A DNA stretch of 7,459 bases from Acidobacteriota bacterium (GTDB taxonomy: Bacteria > Acidobacteriota > Thermoanaerobaculia > Multivoradales > UBA5704). The stretch covers positions 1-7,459 of the forward strand of contig QHVW01000958.1 of assembly GCA_003223675.1 (NCBI GenBank). Direction: 5' to 3'. Position 1 is the stretch's first letter; each line of letters begins with the position of its first letter. Shown one piece after another: positions 1 to 4,887 of the stretch. Position numbers and translations under genes: made by a program. The notes under the pieces were generated by a model. That model was given only the letters and a program-made list of their open reading frames with translations. It was not told the origin of the DNA and did no database searches.

Positions 1-943
1 TCGGCGGTCCGGCGATCACCCGCGCCGGGCAGGTCGCGCCGGCGACGTCGAGCTGCTGGACGCGCAGACCGGCCACCTGCCAGAGCAGCGAGTCCGGGTT
101 CTGGCCGGCCGGCGCCGAGTTCATCTGCACCGTGGTGGTGCCGACGCCGGAGGGAATGCTGATCGGCGTCAGGATGGTGTTGTACTCCGGCCCCTGGGTC
201 GAGTTCAGGATGTTGAACAGGGTCGGGTTGTTGCTGATTGTGGTGTTGTCCGGACGGTTGGCGTCGCCGTCACCCGCGAAGAGGAGGAGGTCCGCCGTGC
301 GGTTCGAGAAGTTGGTGCCGTGATTGAAGACCACCGGGGTGGTCACCCGGTTCTCACCCGGGGTGGGATCGTCGCCATACGCGAAGTCCAGACCGTCCTG
401 GATGAGGATGCGATAGGTGTCGAGGATCGTGCCGTCCTGGTAGGCGACGATCAGGCCGACGCCGTCGAGCCGCCAGAGATTGCTCGCGCTGTCACCGTCG
501 GAGAAGGTGAAGGTCTGCGAGCCCGTGCCCGCCGCGGAGACGATGCCGGTCACGTCCGAGTAATACCCGATGTCGAGGATCGGCCCGCCGGCGCTGACCG
601 GCTGGGTCTCCGTGCCGATCACCGTGCCGGTGAGCGGGTTGCCGTTGAAATTCATCAACTGGTCCTTGTAGGGCTGCGTGAACGGGCAGGTCGTGCCGCT
701 GCCGTCGAGCGTGCAGGGGCGCTCGCGGCCCGCCCAATACAGCAGGGCGAAGCGCACGGGACCGTTGATGTTGACCGTCAGGGTCGTTGACCCGGGCCAG
801 CCCCAGAGCCCCTTGCCGTCCTGCGACCAGTTGAGCCCCTGCTGCTGGAGATCGATGAACGGCGCGAGATGGGTGGCGTTGGCGGCCGCCGAGAAGGCCA
901 GCAGCGCCAGGATCATGACCAACAGCTTCCGATGGAATTTCAT
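1..943 (-). CDS. Secreted adhesin-like protein, DUF3344-like, 3' end off the window
   Basis: An open frame of 314 codons starts at ATG 943 and runs off the left edge without a stop. The first 23 residues form a clear Sec signal peptide: basic MKFHRK, a hydrophobic LLVMILALLAF core, and an ANA cleavage site before Thr24. The mature part is rich in Gly, Asn, Thr and Asp, as expected of an extracellular beta-sheet protein. It contains RFALLYWAGRE (65-73 region), YYSDVTGIVS (127-136) and DGVGLIVAYQDG (160-171). This order of LYW, DVT and a valine-rich VAYQD strand resembles the DUF3344 class of secreted surface proteins; that match is from memory and unverified. Cysteines are few (77, 86, 305). 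The start is fixed by an AAGGAG ribosome binding site 7 nt upstream. A sigma-54-like promoter and a c-di-GMP riboswitch lie upstream, so the protein is probably made in response to c-di-GMP. A biofilm or attachment role is inference. Confidence 0.85.
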   Translation of the reverse strand, partial: MKFHRKLLVMILALLAFSAAANATHLAPFIDLQQQGLNWSQDGKGLWGWPGSTTLTVNINGPVRFALLYWAGRERPCTLDGSGTTCPFTQPYKDQLMNFNGNPLTGTVIGTETQPVSAGGPILDIGYYSDVTGIVSAAGTGSQTFTFSDGDSASNLWRLDGVGLIVAYQDGTILDTYRILIQDGLDFAYGDDPTPGENRVTTPVVFNHGTNFSNRTADLLLFAGDGDANRPDNTTISNNPTLFNILNSTQGPEYNTILTPISIPSGVGTTTVQMNSAPAGQNPDSLLWQVAGLRVQQLDVAGATCPARVIAGPP

Positions 944-950
944 GTCAGCT

Positions 951-956
951 CTCCTT
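951..956 (-). promoter_or_regulatory. Ribosome binding site of the secreted protein
   Basis: On the minus strand the sequence CAAAAAGGAGAGCTGAC directly precedes ATG 943. AAGGAG sits 7 nt from the start codon, which is optimal spacing and settles the choice of start. It lies downstream of the riboswitch and of the putative terminator. Confidence 0.85.
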
Positions 957-986
957 TTTGTCGGTAGTTCCAATCGGTTTCTCAGT

Positions 987-1015
987 AAAAAACTACGGAA
1001 CGCCTGCGGCGATCC
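987..1015 (-). terminator. Putative intrinsic terminator in the riboswitch expression platform
   Basis: Read on the minus strand, GGATCGCC, loop GCA, GGCGTTCC forms an 8-position stem with a single U-U mismatch. Four bases later comes a run of six T. It lies about 100 nt after the aptamer and about 45 nt before the start codon of the secreted protein, where a transcription-terminating expression platform would sit. The 4-nt gap between stem and T-run and the mismatch make it only moderately convincing. I did not find a clear anti-terminator helix by eye. Confidence 0.5.
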
Positions 1016-1117
1016 CGCTATGGAGCTCGGCTGGAAGGGAAAGAAAGCGGCGAAACGAGACCCGGCACCATGAAGACTGCCCCCTGTTGACCTACGCGTG
1101 ACTACGTGTGCCTTGAG

Positions 1118-1202
1118 GGCTTTTCGGCGACCGGGCGATCTCAGGCGGGAGACCCCTGGCTTTGCGGCCCCGCCTCGCGGCGGGTGTGCCTTGATCCAAG
1201 CC
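1118..1202 (-). ncRNA. Cyclic di-GMP-I (GEMM-I) riboswitch aptamer
   Basis: The minus strand shows the full GEMM-I layout. P1 is GGCTT (1202-1198) paired with AAGCC (1122-1118). Then comes the conserved AAGGCACACC, a six-pair P2 (CCCGCC/GGCGGG) capped by the GNRA tetraloop GCGA, the hallmark GCCGCAAAGCC, a P3 region beginning GGGGTCTC and returning GAGATCGCCC, and the closing GGTCGCCG. Aligned to the Vibrio cholerae Vc2 aptamer, the base matching G20 is G, which predicts c-di-GMP rather than 3',3'-cGAMP. The positions matching G21, C46 and A47 are conserved. Departures from the usual sequence are C for A at about positions 24 and 43, and TCG for TAG in the P3 return. It lies about 175 nt upstream of the secreted protein on the same strand and begins just after a predicted sigma-54 transcription start. 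Confidence 0.87.
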
Positions 1203-1215
1203 GACAGACCGCTAG

Positions 1216-1231
1216 TGCAAGAGGCAGGCCA
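1216..1231 (-). promoter_or_regulatory. Sigma-54 (RpoN) -24/-12 promoter for the riboswitch transcript
   Basis: The minus strand reads TGGCCTGCCTCTTGCA. It has GG and GC exactly 10 bases apart and matches the TGGCACG-N4-TTGCA consensus at 10 of 12 defined positions. Counting from the -12 C places the start at about 1205, 3 nt before the P1 helix of the riboswitch. This independent agreement is the strongest support for both elements. An RpoN promoter needs an enhancer-binding activator; the palindrome at 1362-1371, about 160 bp upstream, is a candidate site. Confidence 0.75.
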
Positions 1232-1361
1232 AAGGAATGCGGAGCCGCGGCCGCCCCTCTCCGGCTCGATGTCAAGGCGGGACGGTCAGCATTTTGAAGA
1301 ATGTCTATGTAAATTCGACCCGGCGGTGCTCCAAAGAGTCCCTAAATAGCCTTAAATGTTG

Positions 1362-1371
1362 AGAGATCTCT
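1362..1371. promoter_or_regulatory. Palindrome AGAGATCTCT, candidate regulator site
   Basis: A perfect 10-bp palindrome lies 15 bp upstream of the -35 box of the plus-strand promoter and about 160 bp upstream of the predicted sigma-54 start on the minus strand. It could be an activator or repressor site for either promoter. Evidence is position and symmetry only. Confidence 0.3.
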
Positions 1372-1385
1372 GATCGGCGCTCGGC

Positions 1386-1414
1386 TTGACACATCCACCG
1401 GACCGGCTTAGGCT
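1386..1414 (+). promoter_or_regulatory. Sigma-70-type promoter of the precursor peptide gene
   Basis: TTGACA at 1386-1391 is a perfect -35 box. A 17-bp spacer leads to TAGGCT at 1409-1414, which keeps the key TA and final T of the -10 consensus. The start would be near 1421, giving a leader of about 60 nt before ATG 1480. The nearest gene it can serve is the 61-aa peptide. Confidence 0.65.
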
Positions 1415-1479
1415 TATAGGGACGTAGAAATGAGGAATCGCTCGTCGCGAGAGCCCCGGCGGAGCGTCTGAGAAGAGGA

Positions 1480-1665
1480 ATGCAGAGCAGACCCTCGCAG
1501 CCCCAGACCCCGGAAGGAGCGGCGGGTGCGCACGCGAAGCGCCCCTGGGAACGGCCGCGCATCCTCTCGCGAGAGCCGCTCGAGGCGGTCGCCGCGGTGT
1601 GCGCGCCCTCCCCTCCCGCCAAGGGGAACCCTGGCCTCTGCCCGTCGGGACCGATCTCGTCGTAA
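1480..1665 (+). CDS. Candidate RiPP precursor peptide (61 aa)
   Basis: A 61-aa peptide on the plus strand ends 2 bp from the convergent radical SAM stop. The N-terminal 20 residues are polar and low in complexity. Then come KRPWERPRILSREPLEAVAA (20-39), which reads like a recognition leader, and a short tail with Cys41 and Cys54, AKGNPGLC (47-54) and the end CPSGPISS. A leader followed by a compact Cys/Gly/Pro/Ser core is typical of precursors for radical SAM/SPASM enzymes with PqqD partners, and the Lys-Pro...Glu-Pro-Leu-Glu...Cys...Gly-Pro-Ile-Ser pattern looks family-like to me, from memory. About 85% of codons end in G or C, as in neighbouring genes. A good sigma-70 promoter precedes it. 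GAGG lies only 1-2 nt from the ATG, so initiation is not ideal. The antisense frame is arginine-rich and implausible. The role is inferred from size, composition and neighbours. Confidence 0.7.
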   Translation: MQSRPSQPQTPEGAAGAHAKRPWERPRILSREPLEAVAAVCAPSPPAKGNPGLCPSGPISS

Positions 1666-1667
1666 AC

Positions 1668-2756
1668 CTACCGTACCACCGGTAGCAGCGTCTTCCTCTC
1701 CTCTTCCATCACCTGCTCCAGAGCCTCCCGCCGCTGCACCGCCGCGGGGTAGAGCGCCAGCGGGCTCCCGGCGTGGGCGGCGGCCGAGCCGGGACAGAAG
1801 TTGAGCAGGTGGCTCCCCGGCCCCTCGGCGCCGATCCGCTCCTTCACCTGGACGGTCAGCTCGCGCACCTCGGCGAGCCCGGCCGAACCGCGCCAGATCT
1901 CGCCGATCCCCTGTTGATGGAGATTGCCCACCGGCCGGCGCCACTGCACGCACGGGTAGACGTTGCCGAAAGGATCGATCGCGATCCCCGAGGAGCCCGC
2001 GCCGCAGTGCTTGTGGACCGGCGTGGGCACGGTCCCGTCGTCGCCGCCGCGCGCCACCTGGACCTCCGGCGCCCCCTCCTCGGCGGCCCTCCCCCGCGCG
2101 AACTGCAGGCGGAAGAGGCGGAGCACCCCCTCGCGGCTGGGGGCCACCTGGAGCGGCTCGCGGTCGCCGTCGTCGCGCGGCGTCACCTCGGGATCCACCT
2201 GCAACGGTAAGCCGAGCGAATCGGCGAGGTCGAGCATCCCTTCGATCTCCCCCTCGTTCCAGCGGGTGAGCGTGCTGTTGAGCTTCACCCGCAGACCCAG
2301 GTCCCGCAGCTCCCGGAGATTGGCCAGGAGGCGGTCGAAGCTCCCCGGCACGCGGGTCTGGCGGTCGTGGGTGGCCGCGGTGGCGCCGTGCAGGCTCACC
2401 TCGATGAGGAAGGGGTCGATCTCGTCGCGCACCCGGCGGGCGAGCTCGCCGCGCAGGGCGTGGCCGTTCGACTTGACGCGCACCACGAAGCCGAGCTCCC
2501 GCGCCCGCGCGCCCAGCGCCAGGAAGTCCGGATGGGCCAGCGGCTCGCCCCCCGAGAGGGTGAGGTTCATCACCTCCATCTCCCGCAGGTCCGCGAGGAG
2601 GCGGAAGTACTGCTCGCGGGAGAGCGGCTCGCCCTTCAATGCCAGGTCGTTGTAGCAGAAGAAGCAGTCGAGATTGCAGCGGTAGGTCAGCTCCAGCAGG
2701 ACGGAGAAGAGCAGGTTCTCCCGCCAGGCCGTGGCGACCACCCGGGAGAGGCTCAC
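1668..2756 (-). CDS. Radical SAM/SPASM peptide-modifying enzyme
   Basis: This 362-aa protein should bind a [4Fe-4S] cluster and S-adenosylmethionine through Cys27, Cys31 and Cys34 (CNLDCFFC), preceded by the usual LELTYR strand. The SAM-binding motif SGGEPL is at 68-73. A C-terminal SPASM-type region has Cys251, Cys269 in GNVYPC, and Cys321 in NFCPGSA, and should hold extra iron-sulfur clusters. Such enzymes make radical-based cross-links or other changes in ribosomal peptides. I chose the GTG start at 2756 because it overlaps the PqqD stop (GTGA) and begins just before conserved sequence; the frame is open to ATG 2882, but those extra 42 residues are arginine/glycine-rich and lie inside the PqqD gene. 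The convergent 61-aa peptide beyond its stop is the likely substrate. It resembles the ScmE/ScmF radical SAM proteins of the SynChlorMet cassette in general layout. The precise chemistry cannot be read from sequence. Confidence 0.92.
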   Translation of the reverse strand: MSLSRVVATAWRENLLFSVLLELTYRCNLDCFFCYNDLALKGEPLSREQYFRLLADLREMEVMNLTLSGGEPLAHPDFLALGARARELGFVVRVKSNGHALRGELARRVRDEIDPFLIEVSLHGATAATHDRQTRVPGSFDRLLANLRELRDLGLRVKLNSTLTRWNEGEIEGMLDLADSLGLPLQVDPEVTPRDDGDREPLQVAPSREGVLRLFRLQFARGRAAEEGAPEVQVARGGDDGTVPTPVHKHCGAGSSGIAIDPFGNVYPCVQWRRPVGNLHQQGIGEIWRGSAGLAEVRELTVQVKERIGAEGPGSHLLNFCPGSAAAHAGSPLALYPAAVQRREALEQVMEEERKTLLPVVR

Positions 2757-3052
2757 GGCTCGGATCTCCCGGCCACCGGCTCCAGCAGGCCGGCCTCGGC
2801 CAGCTCGGCGGCGAAGGCGAGCACGTCGCGGGCCAGTGTGATGGAATTCCCCTCGTACTCCTCCGCCAGGGCGTCGATCCACTCCCCCACCGAGCGCTCG
2901 CCGTCCGCCAGGTCGAGCACCGAGGCGCCGACCTCGTTGAGCACCAGCACCTCGGCCGCGGACTGCCGGAGCACCACGGCCTCCCCCTCGATCCGGCGGT
3001 AGCGCACGTCGGACCGTCTCCGGAGCACGGTCGCTGGGGTGATGGCAATCAT
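2753..3052 (-). CDS. PqqD-like peptide-binding protein
   Basis: This 99-aa protein has the length and pattern of the PqqD/RRE (RiPP recognition element) family. A short N-terminal beta region (VRYRRIEGEAVVLR) precedes LVLNEVGASVLDLADGERSV, the family's LN..G..I..L.dG core. Helices follow, ending LAFAAELAEAGLLEPV. PqqD proteins bind the leader of a precursor peptide and present it to a partner radical SAM enzyme, here the next gene, with which it shares a 4-base overlap. The ATG at 3052 has no ribosome binding site close by: the 20 nt upstream are nearly all C, and AAGGAGAGG lies about 26 nt away. The only start-like codon nearby is a GTG at residue 9, also without a site. It resembles ScmD of the SynChlorMet set or the PqqD of HPr-rel-A systems; I cannot choose between them. 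Confidence 0.88.
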   Translation of the reverse strand: MIAITPATVLRRRSDVRYRRIEGEAVVLRQSAAEVLVLNEVGASVLDLADGERSVGEWIDALAEEYEGNSITLARDVLAFAAELAEAGLLEPVAGRSEP

Positions 3053-3066
3053 GGGGGGGTGGGGGG
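3053..3066 (-). repeat. C-rich tract in the PqqD leader
   Basis: Immediately before the PqqD start codon, the minus strand reads TC6-A-C7. It separates the start from the only Shine-Dalgarno-like sequence (AAGGAGAGG, about 3077-3085). Homopolymer runs of this length can change by slippage, so spacing and translation of PqqD could vary. This is a sequence observation; variation is not shown here. Confidence 0.6.
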
Positions 3067-3095
3067 AGTATACGCCTCTCCTTGTTGAGGGCGTT

Positions 3096-3131
3096 ATCCG
3101 ACGGATCGGTCGGATCCGACGGATCGGTCGG
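3096..3131. repeat. Two exact tandem 18-bp hairpin units
   Basis: The plus strand carries ATCCGACGGATCGGTCGG twice in succession with no mismatch. Each unit folds on itself: ATCCGAC pairs with GTCGGAT across a GGATCG loop, the last AT being shared with the next unit. The pair sits three bases after the stop codon of the HPr-kinase-like gene, in the only sizeable gap of an otherwise overlapping cassette. Likely roles are RNA stabilisation or processing, partial termination, or a protein-binding site. There is no T-run, so it is not a standard intrinsic terminator. Confidence 0.85.
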
Positions 3132-3134
3132 ATC

Positions 3135-4046
3135 TCACCGGATCGTCTTCACCATCGCCCACAGCCCCCCTTCGCGCGAGAACGTCACCTCCCAGGCCGG
3201 GACCGCGCGGGCGAGCCGTTCGAGCACGGCGAGCAGCGTCTCCCGCCGGAAGGGGTCGCAATTGACGAACGGCGCCGCGGCCACCAGGCTGGCGAGGGCC
3301 GCCGCCGGCGAGAGGGGACGCAGGCCCTCCTCCTCCCCTTGGGCCAGCCGCAGCACGGCGCGCAGAGGCACGCTCTCCGGACCGCCGGCGCGCTCGCCGA
3401 GGTCGCCCGTGAAGGGGAGCTTCCGCAGGCGGGCCGTCCCCTCGTGGAAGAGCACGGCGTTGAGGTCGTCCGAGAGGACGGTCCCCCCTCCCTCCAGGCA
3501 GAGCCGCGAGGCGGTCGTCTTGCCGGCGCCCGAGGGCCCAAGGAGGAGCCAGGCCCACTCCCCGTCGCTCACCCCGGCGCTGTGCAGCAACGCGCCCCCC
3601 TCCTCCAGGAGACGATAGGCGGTCAGCAGGCGGAGATAGTTCTCGCAGACCGATGTCCACTCCTCCCCCGCCGGCTCCGGAGTCCAGAGAGCGCCGGCGA
3701 GCGCCGGCGTCCAGCCCAGGCGGGCCATCAGGTGGAGGCCGGCAACCTGCAGCGCGTCCGGAGCGGGGTCCAGGTCGAGGGTGTACTCCCAGCCGCGGGT
3801 GTCGATCGCCAGGAAGTCCGTAGCCGGGGCCCGGAAGACCTGGGTGGCGGTCCCGTTGGCTTCGGCAGGCCCGCACAGGGAGCCGAAGCGGCGGCGCAGG
3901 GCCTCCTCCTGGGCTGTGGTGAGGCCGGAGAGGAGATAGGGGCCGCCGGCCACGTCCAGGGCCAGCGCGCGGTCCCCCCAGGGCTCGCCGGCGCGGCGGG
4001 CCGGAAAGAGGTCGGGGTGACGGAGAAACCCGGCGCCGAAGCTCAT
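3135..4046 (-). CDS. HPr-kinase-like P-loop protein (ScmC-like)
   Basis: This 303-aa protein has a C-terminal half like the HPr kinase/phosphorylase catalytic domain: ALLHSAGV (152-159), the Walker A loop LLLGPSGAGKTT (167-178), and TVLSDDLNAV (189-198), where the SDD replaces the usual Walker-B-type acidic pair. The N-terminal part (1-150) is divergent. Relatives in peptide cassettes include ScmC of SynChlorMet, HprK-related kinases of HPr-rel systems, and the kinase of some lasso peptide clusters that phosphorylates the peptide. A role as peptide kinase is possible but unproven; the core of the nearby precursor does end in serines. The ATG overlaps the stop of the S26-like gene by 4 bases, with no ribosome binding site of its own, so translation is probably coupled. 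It is followed by the hairpin repeat before the PqqD gene. Confidence 0.85.
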   Translation of the reverse strand: MSFGAGFLRHPDLFPARRAGEPWGDRALALDVAGGPYLLSGLTTAQEEALRRRFGSLCGPAEANGTATQVFRAPATDFLAIDTRGWEYTLDLDPAPDALQVAGLHLMARLGWTPALAGALWTPEPAGEEWTSVCENYLRLLTAYRLLEEGGALLHSAGVSDGEWAWLLLGPSGAGKTTASRLCLEGGGTVLSDDLNAVLFHEGTARLRKLPFTGDLGERAGGPESVPLRAVLRLAQGEEEGLRPLSPAAALASLVAAAPFVNCDPFRRETLLAVLERLARAVPAWEVTFSREGGLWAMVKTIR

Positions 4047-4435
4047 CGCCGCCGGAGGGCGAGGCCCAGGAATTGCCCGGCGGCGCGCAGACGCCCCAGG
4101 AGGGTGGGAGCGGCGCCCTCCACCCGGCCGAGCACGGCGGCACGCGGGACGGGCGCGTCGTGCACCGGGCAGGAGTCGCCGCGGGTCACCAGGGCGAGCC
4201 CGCCGGCCCAGGGGCGATAGCCGAGGAGCCGGTGGACCAGGAAACGGCCGTCCGCGGCGCGGAACACCACCACGTCGCCGGGGAGATAGACCCGGGCCGC
4301 GGCCACCCGCACGCGGTCGCCGTCGGCGATGCCGGGCGCCATGCAGCCGCCGCGCACCACCACCTCGACGGGCCCCTCGCGCGCCAGGCCGCGCAGGGCC
4401 TCGAAGACCTCGGGGTGGGATTCCCGCGCGGTCAT
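4043..4435 (-). CDS. S24/S26 signal-peptidase-like protein with Cys in place of Ser
   Basis: This 130-aa protein shows the boxes of S26B (SipW/Sec11-type) signal peptidases in order: VRGGCMAPGIADGDRV (28-42), where the family normally has G-x-Ser-Met-x-Pro; LPGDVVVF (51-58); FLVHRLLG (65-72), with His68 where S26B enzymes use a catalytic His; and VTRGDSCPVHD (83-93), with the Gly-Asp and Asp of the third box. The nucleophile position is Cys31. I see no clear transmembrane helix; the C-terminus is short and basic (LALRRR). It could be a Cys-His protease for leader removal or a non-catalytic relative. The ATG at 4435 overlaps the TPR stop (ATGA) and has GGAG 5 nt upstream; the open frame extends to 4540 but that part is arginine-rich shadow. 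Its neighbours suggest a role in peptide maturation or export. Confidence 0.8.
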   Translation of the reverse strand: MTARESHPEVFEALRGLAREGPVEVVVRGGCMAPGIADGDRVRVAAARVYLPGDVVVFRAADGRFLVHRLLGYRPWAGGLALVTRGDSCPVHDAPVPRAAVLGRVEGAAPTLLGRLRAAGQFLGLALRRR

Positions 4436-4887
4436 TGCGCTCCGGACGCCTCCGTGGGCAGCACGCGGACGAGCCCGGGATCGAGACGCACGGCCAGCGC
4501 GAAATTGCGCAGCGCCTCCTCCCTCCGGCCGGCCATCCACTGCACCCGCCCGAGATCGAGATAGATCTCCGACTTCGGCTCCAGCCGCAGCGCCTCCAGA
4601 TAGGCCTGCTCGGCGGGCTCCGGCCGGCTCATCAGAAGGTACTGGCTGCCGCGGGCGATCGGGATGCCCACCTGGACGGCATCGAGCGCCGCCGCCTGGC
4701 GCAACGCCTCCAGATTGTCCGCCAGGGCCCGCGGCGGGATCTGGCCGGCGGCGACCGCCAGGGTCAGCGCCTCGGCGTTGGCCAGCAGCCGGCTCGCCGT
4801 CAGGCGGTCGCGCCAGCGCATGGTCTGGCCCACCAGCGCCAGGAGGAGCACGACGGTGAGGATCGCCGCCAGGGTCCGCCCCTTCAT
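4432..4887 (-). CDS. Membrane-anchored TPR-like protein
   Basis: This 151-aa protein has one N-terminal transmembrane segment (LAAILTVVLLLALVG, 6-20) preceded by MKGR, so most of it should lie outside the cytoplasm. The rest is helical, with TPR-like spacing at about 79-104 (GSQYLLMSRPEPAEQAYLEA) and 107-138 (LDLGRVQWMAGRREEALRNF). TPR repeats mediate protein contacts. Small TPR proteins often accompany O-antigen ligase/Wzy-type proteins, as here, where it overlaps the upstream gene by ATGA. GGAGGAGGAGGC sits directly before ATG 4887, a strong ribosome binding site that fixes the start; the frame is open to 5109, but the extra part is Gly/Pro-rich shadow inside the ligase gene. The exact role is unknown. 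Confidence 0.82.
   Translation of the reverse strand: MKGRTLAAILTVVLLLALVGQTMRWRDRLTASRLLANAEALTLAVAAGQIPPRALADNLEALRQAAALDAVQVGIPIARGSQYLLMSRPEPAEQAYLEALRLEPKSEIYLDLGRVQWMAGRREEALRNFALAVRLDPGLVRVLPTEASGAQ

Larger units (their letters stand above)
1203..1385. other. Divergent intergenic region
   Basis: This stretch separates the minus-strand riboswitch transcript from the plus-strand peptide gene. It contains the sigma-54-like site at 1216-1231, a relatively AT-rich part around 1290-1360, and the palindrome at 1362-1371. Open frames crossing it have no ribosome binding site and overlap the structured RNA, so I call no gene here. Confidence 0.6.

Noticed and set aside
1118..1202. 3',3'-cGAMP-specific (GEMM-Ib) aptamer
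   Set aside because: That subclass has A at the position matching Vc2 G20; my alignment puts G there.
1098..1349. 83-codon plus-strand frame
   Set aside because: It runs antisense through the riboswitch and sigma-54-like promoter, has no ribosome binding site and has no recognisable protein character.
1305..1622. 105-codon minus-strand frame antisense to the precursor
   Set aside because: Low-complexity arginine/serine-rich sequence without a ribosome binding site; the plus-strand peptide has better promoter, codon use and context.
1668..1685. Hairpin CTACCG/CGGTAG after the precursor stop as a terminator
   Set aside because: Only a 6-bp stem and no T-run follows on the plus strand; it is also part of the radical SAM coding end.
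2757..2882. N-terminal extension of the radical SAM protein to ATG 2882
   Set aside because: The extra 42 residues are arginine/glycine-rich and lie inside the PqqD gene; GTG 2756 overlaps the PqqD stop in the same way as the other gene junctions.
1414..3048. 544-codon minus-strand frame
   Set aside because: An arginine/proline-rich shadow of the PqqD and radical SAM genes in another frame; its length only reflects high GC.
3065..3073. Shared GTATACTCC (minus strand) before the PqqD gene and at 6186-6194 before the ligase gene as promoters
   Set aside because: TATACT resembles a -10 box, but no acceptable -35 box lies 16-18 bp upstream in either case, and a 9-bp match can be chance.
3080..3090. 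CCTCAACAAGG match with 6558-6568 on opposite strands
   Set aside because: An 11-bp match is expected several times by chance in a window this size; no structure supports it.
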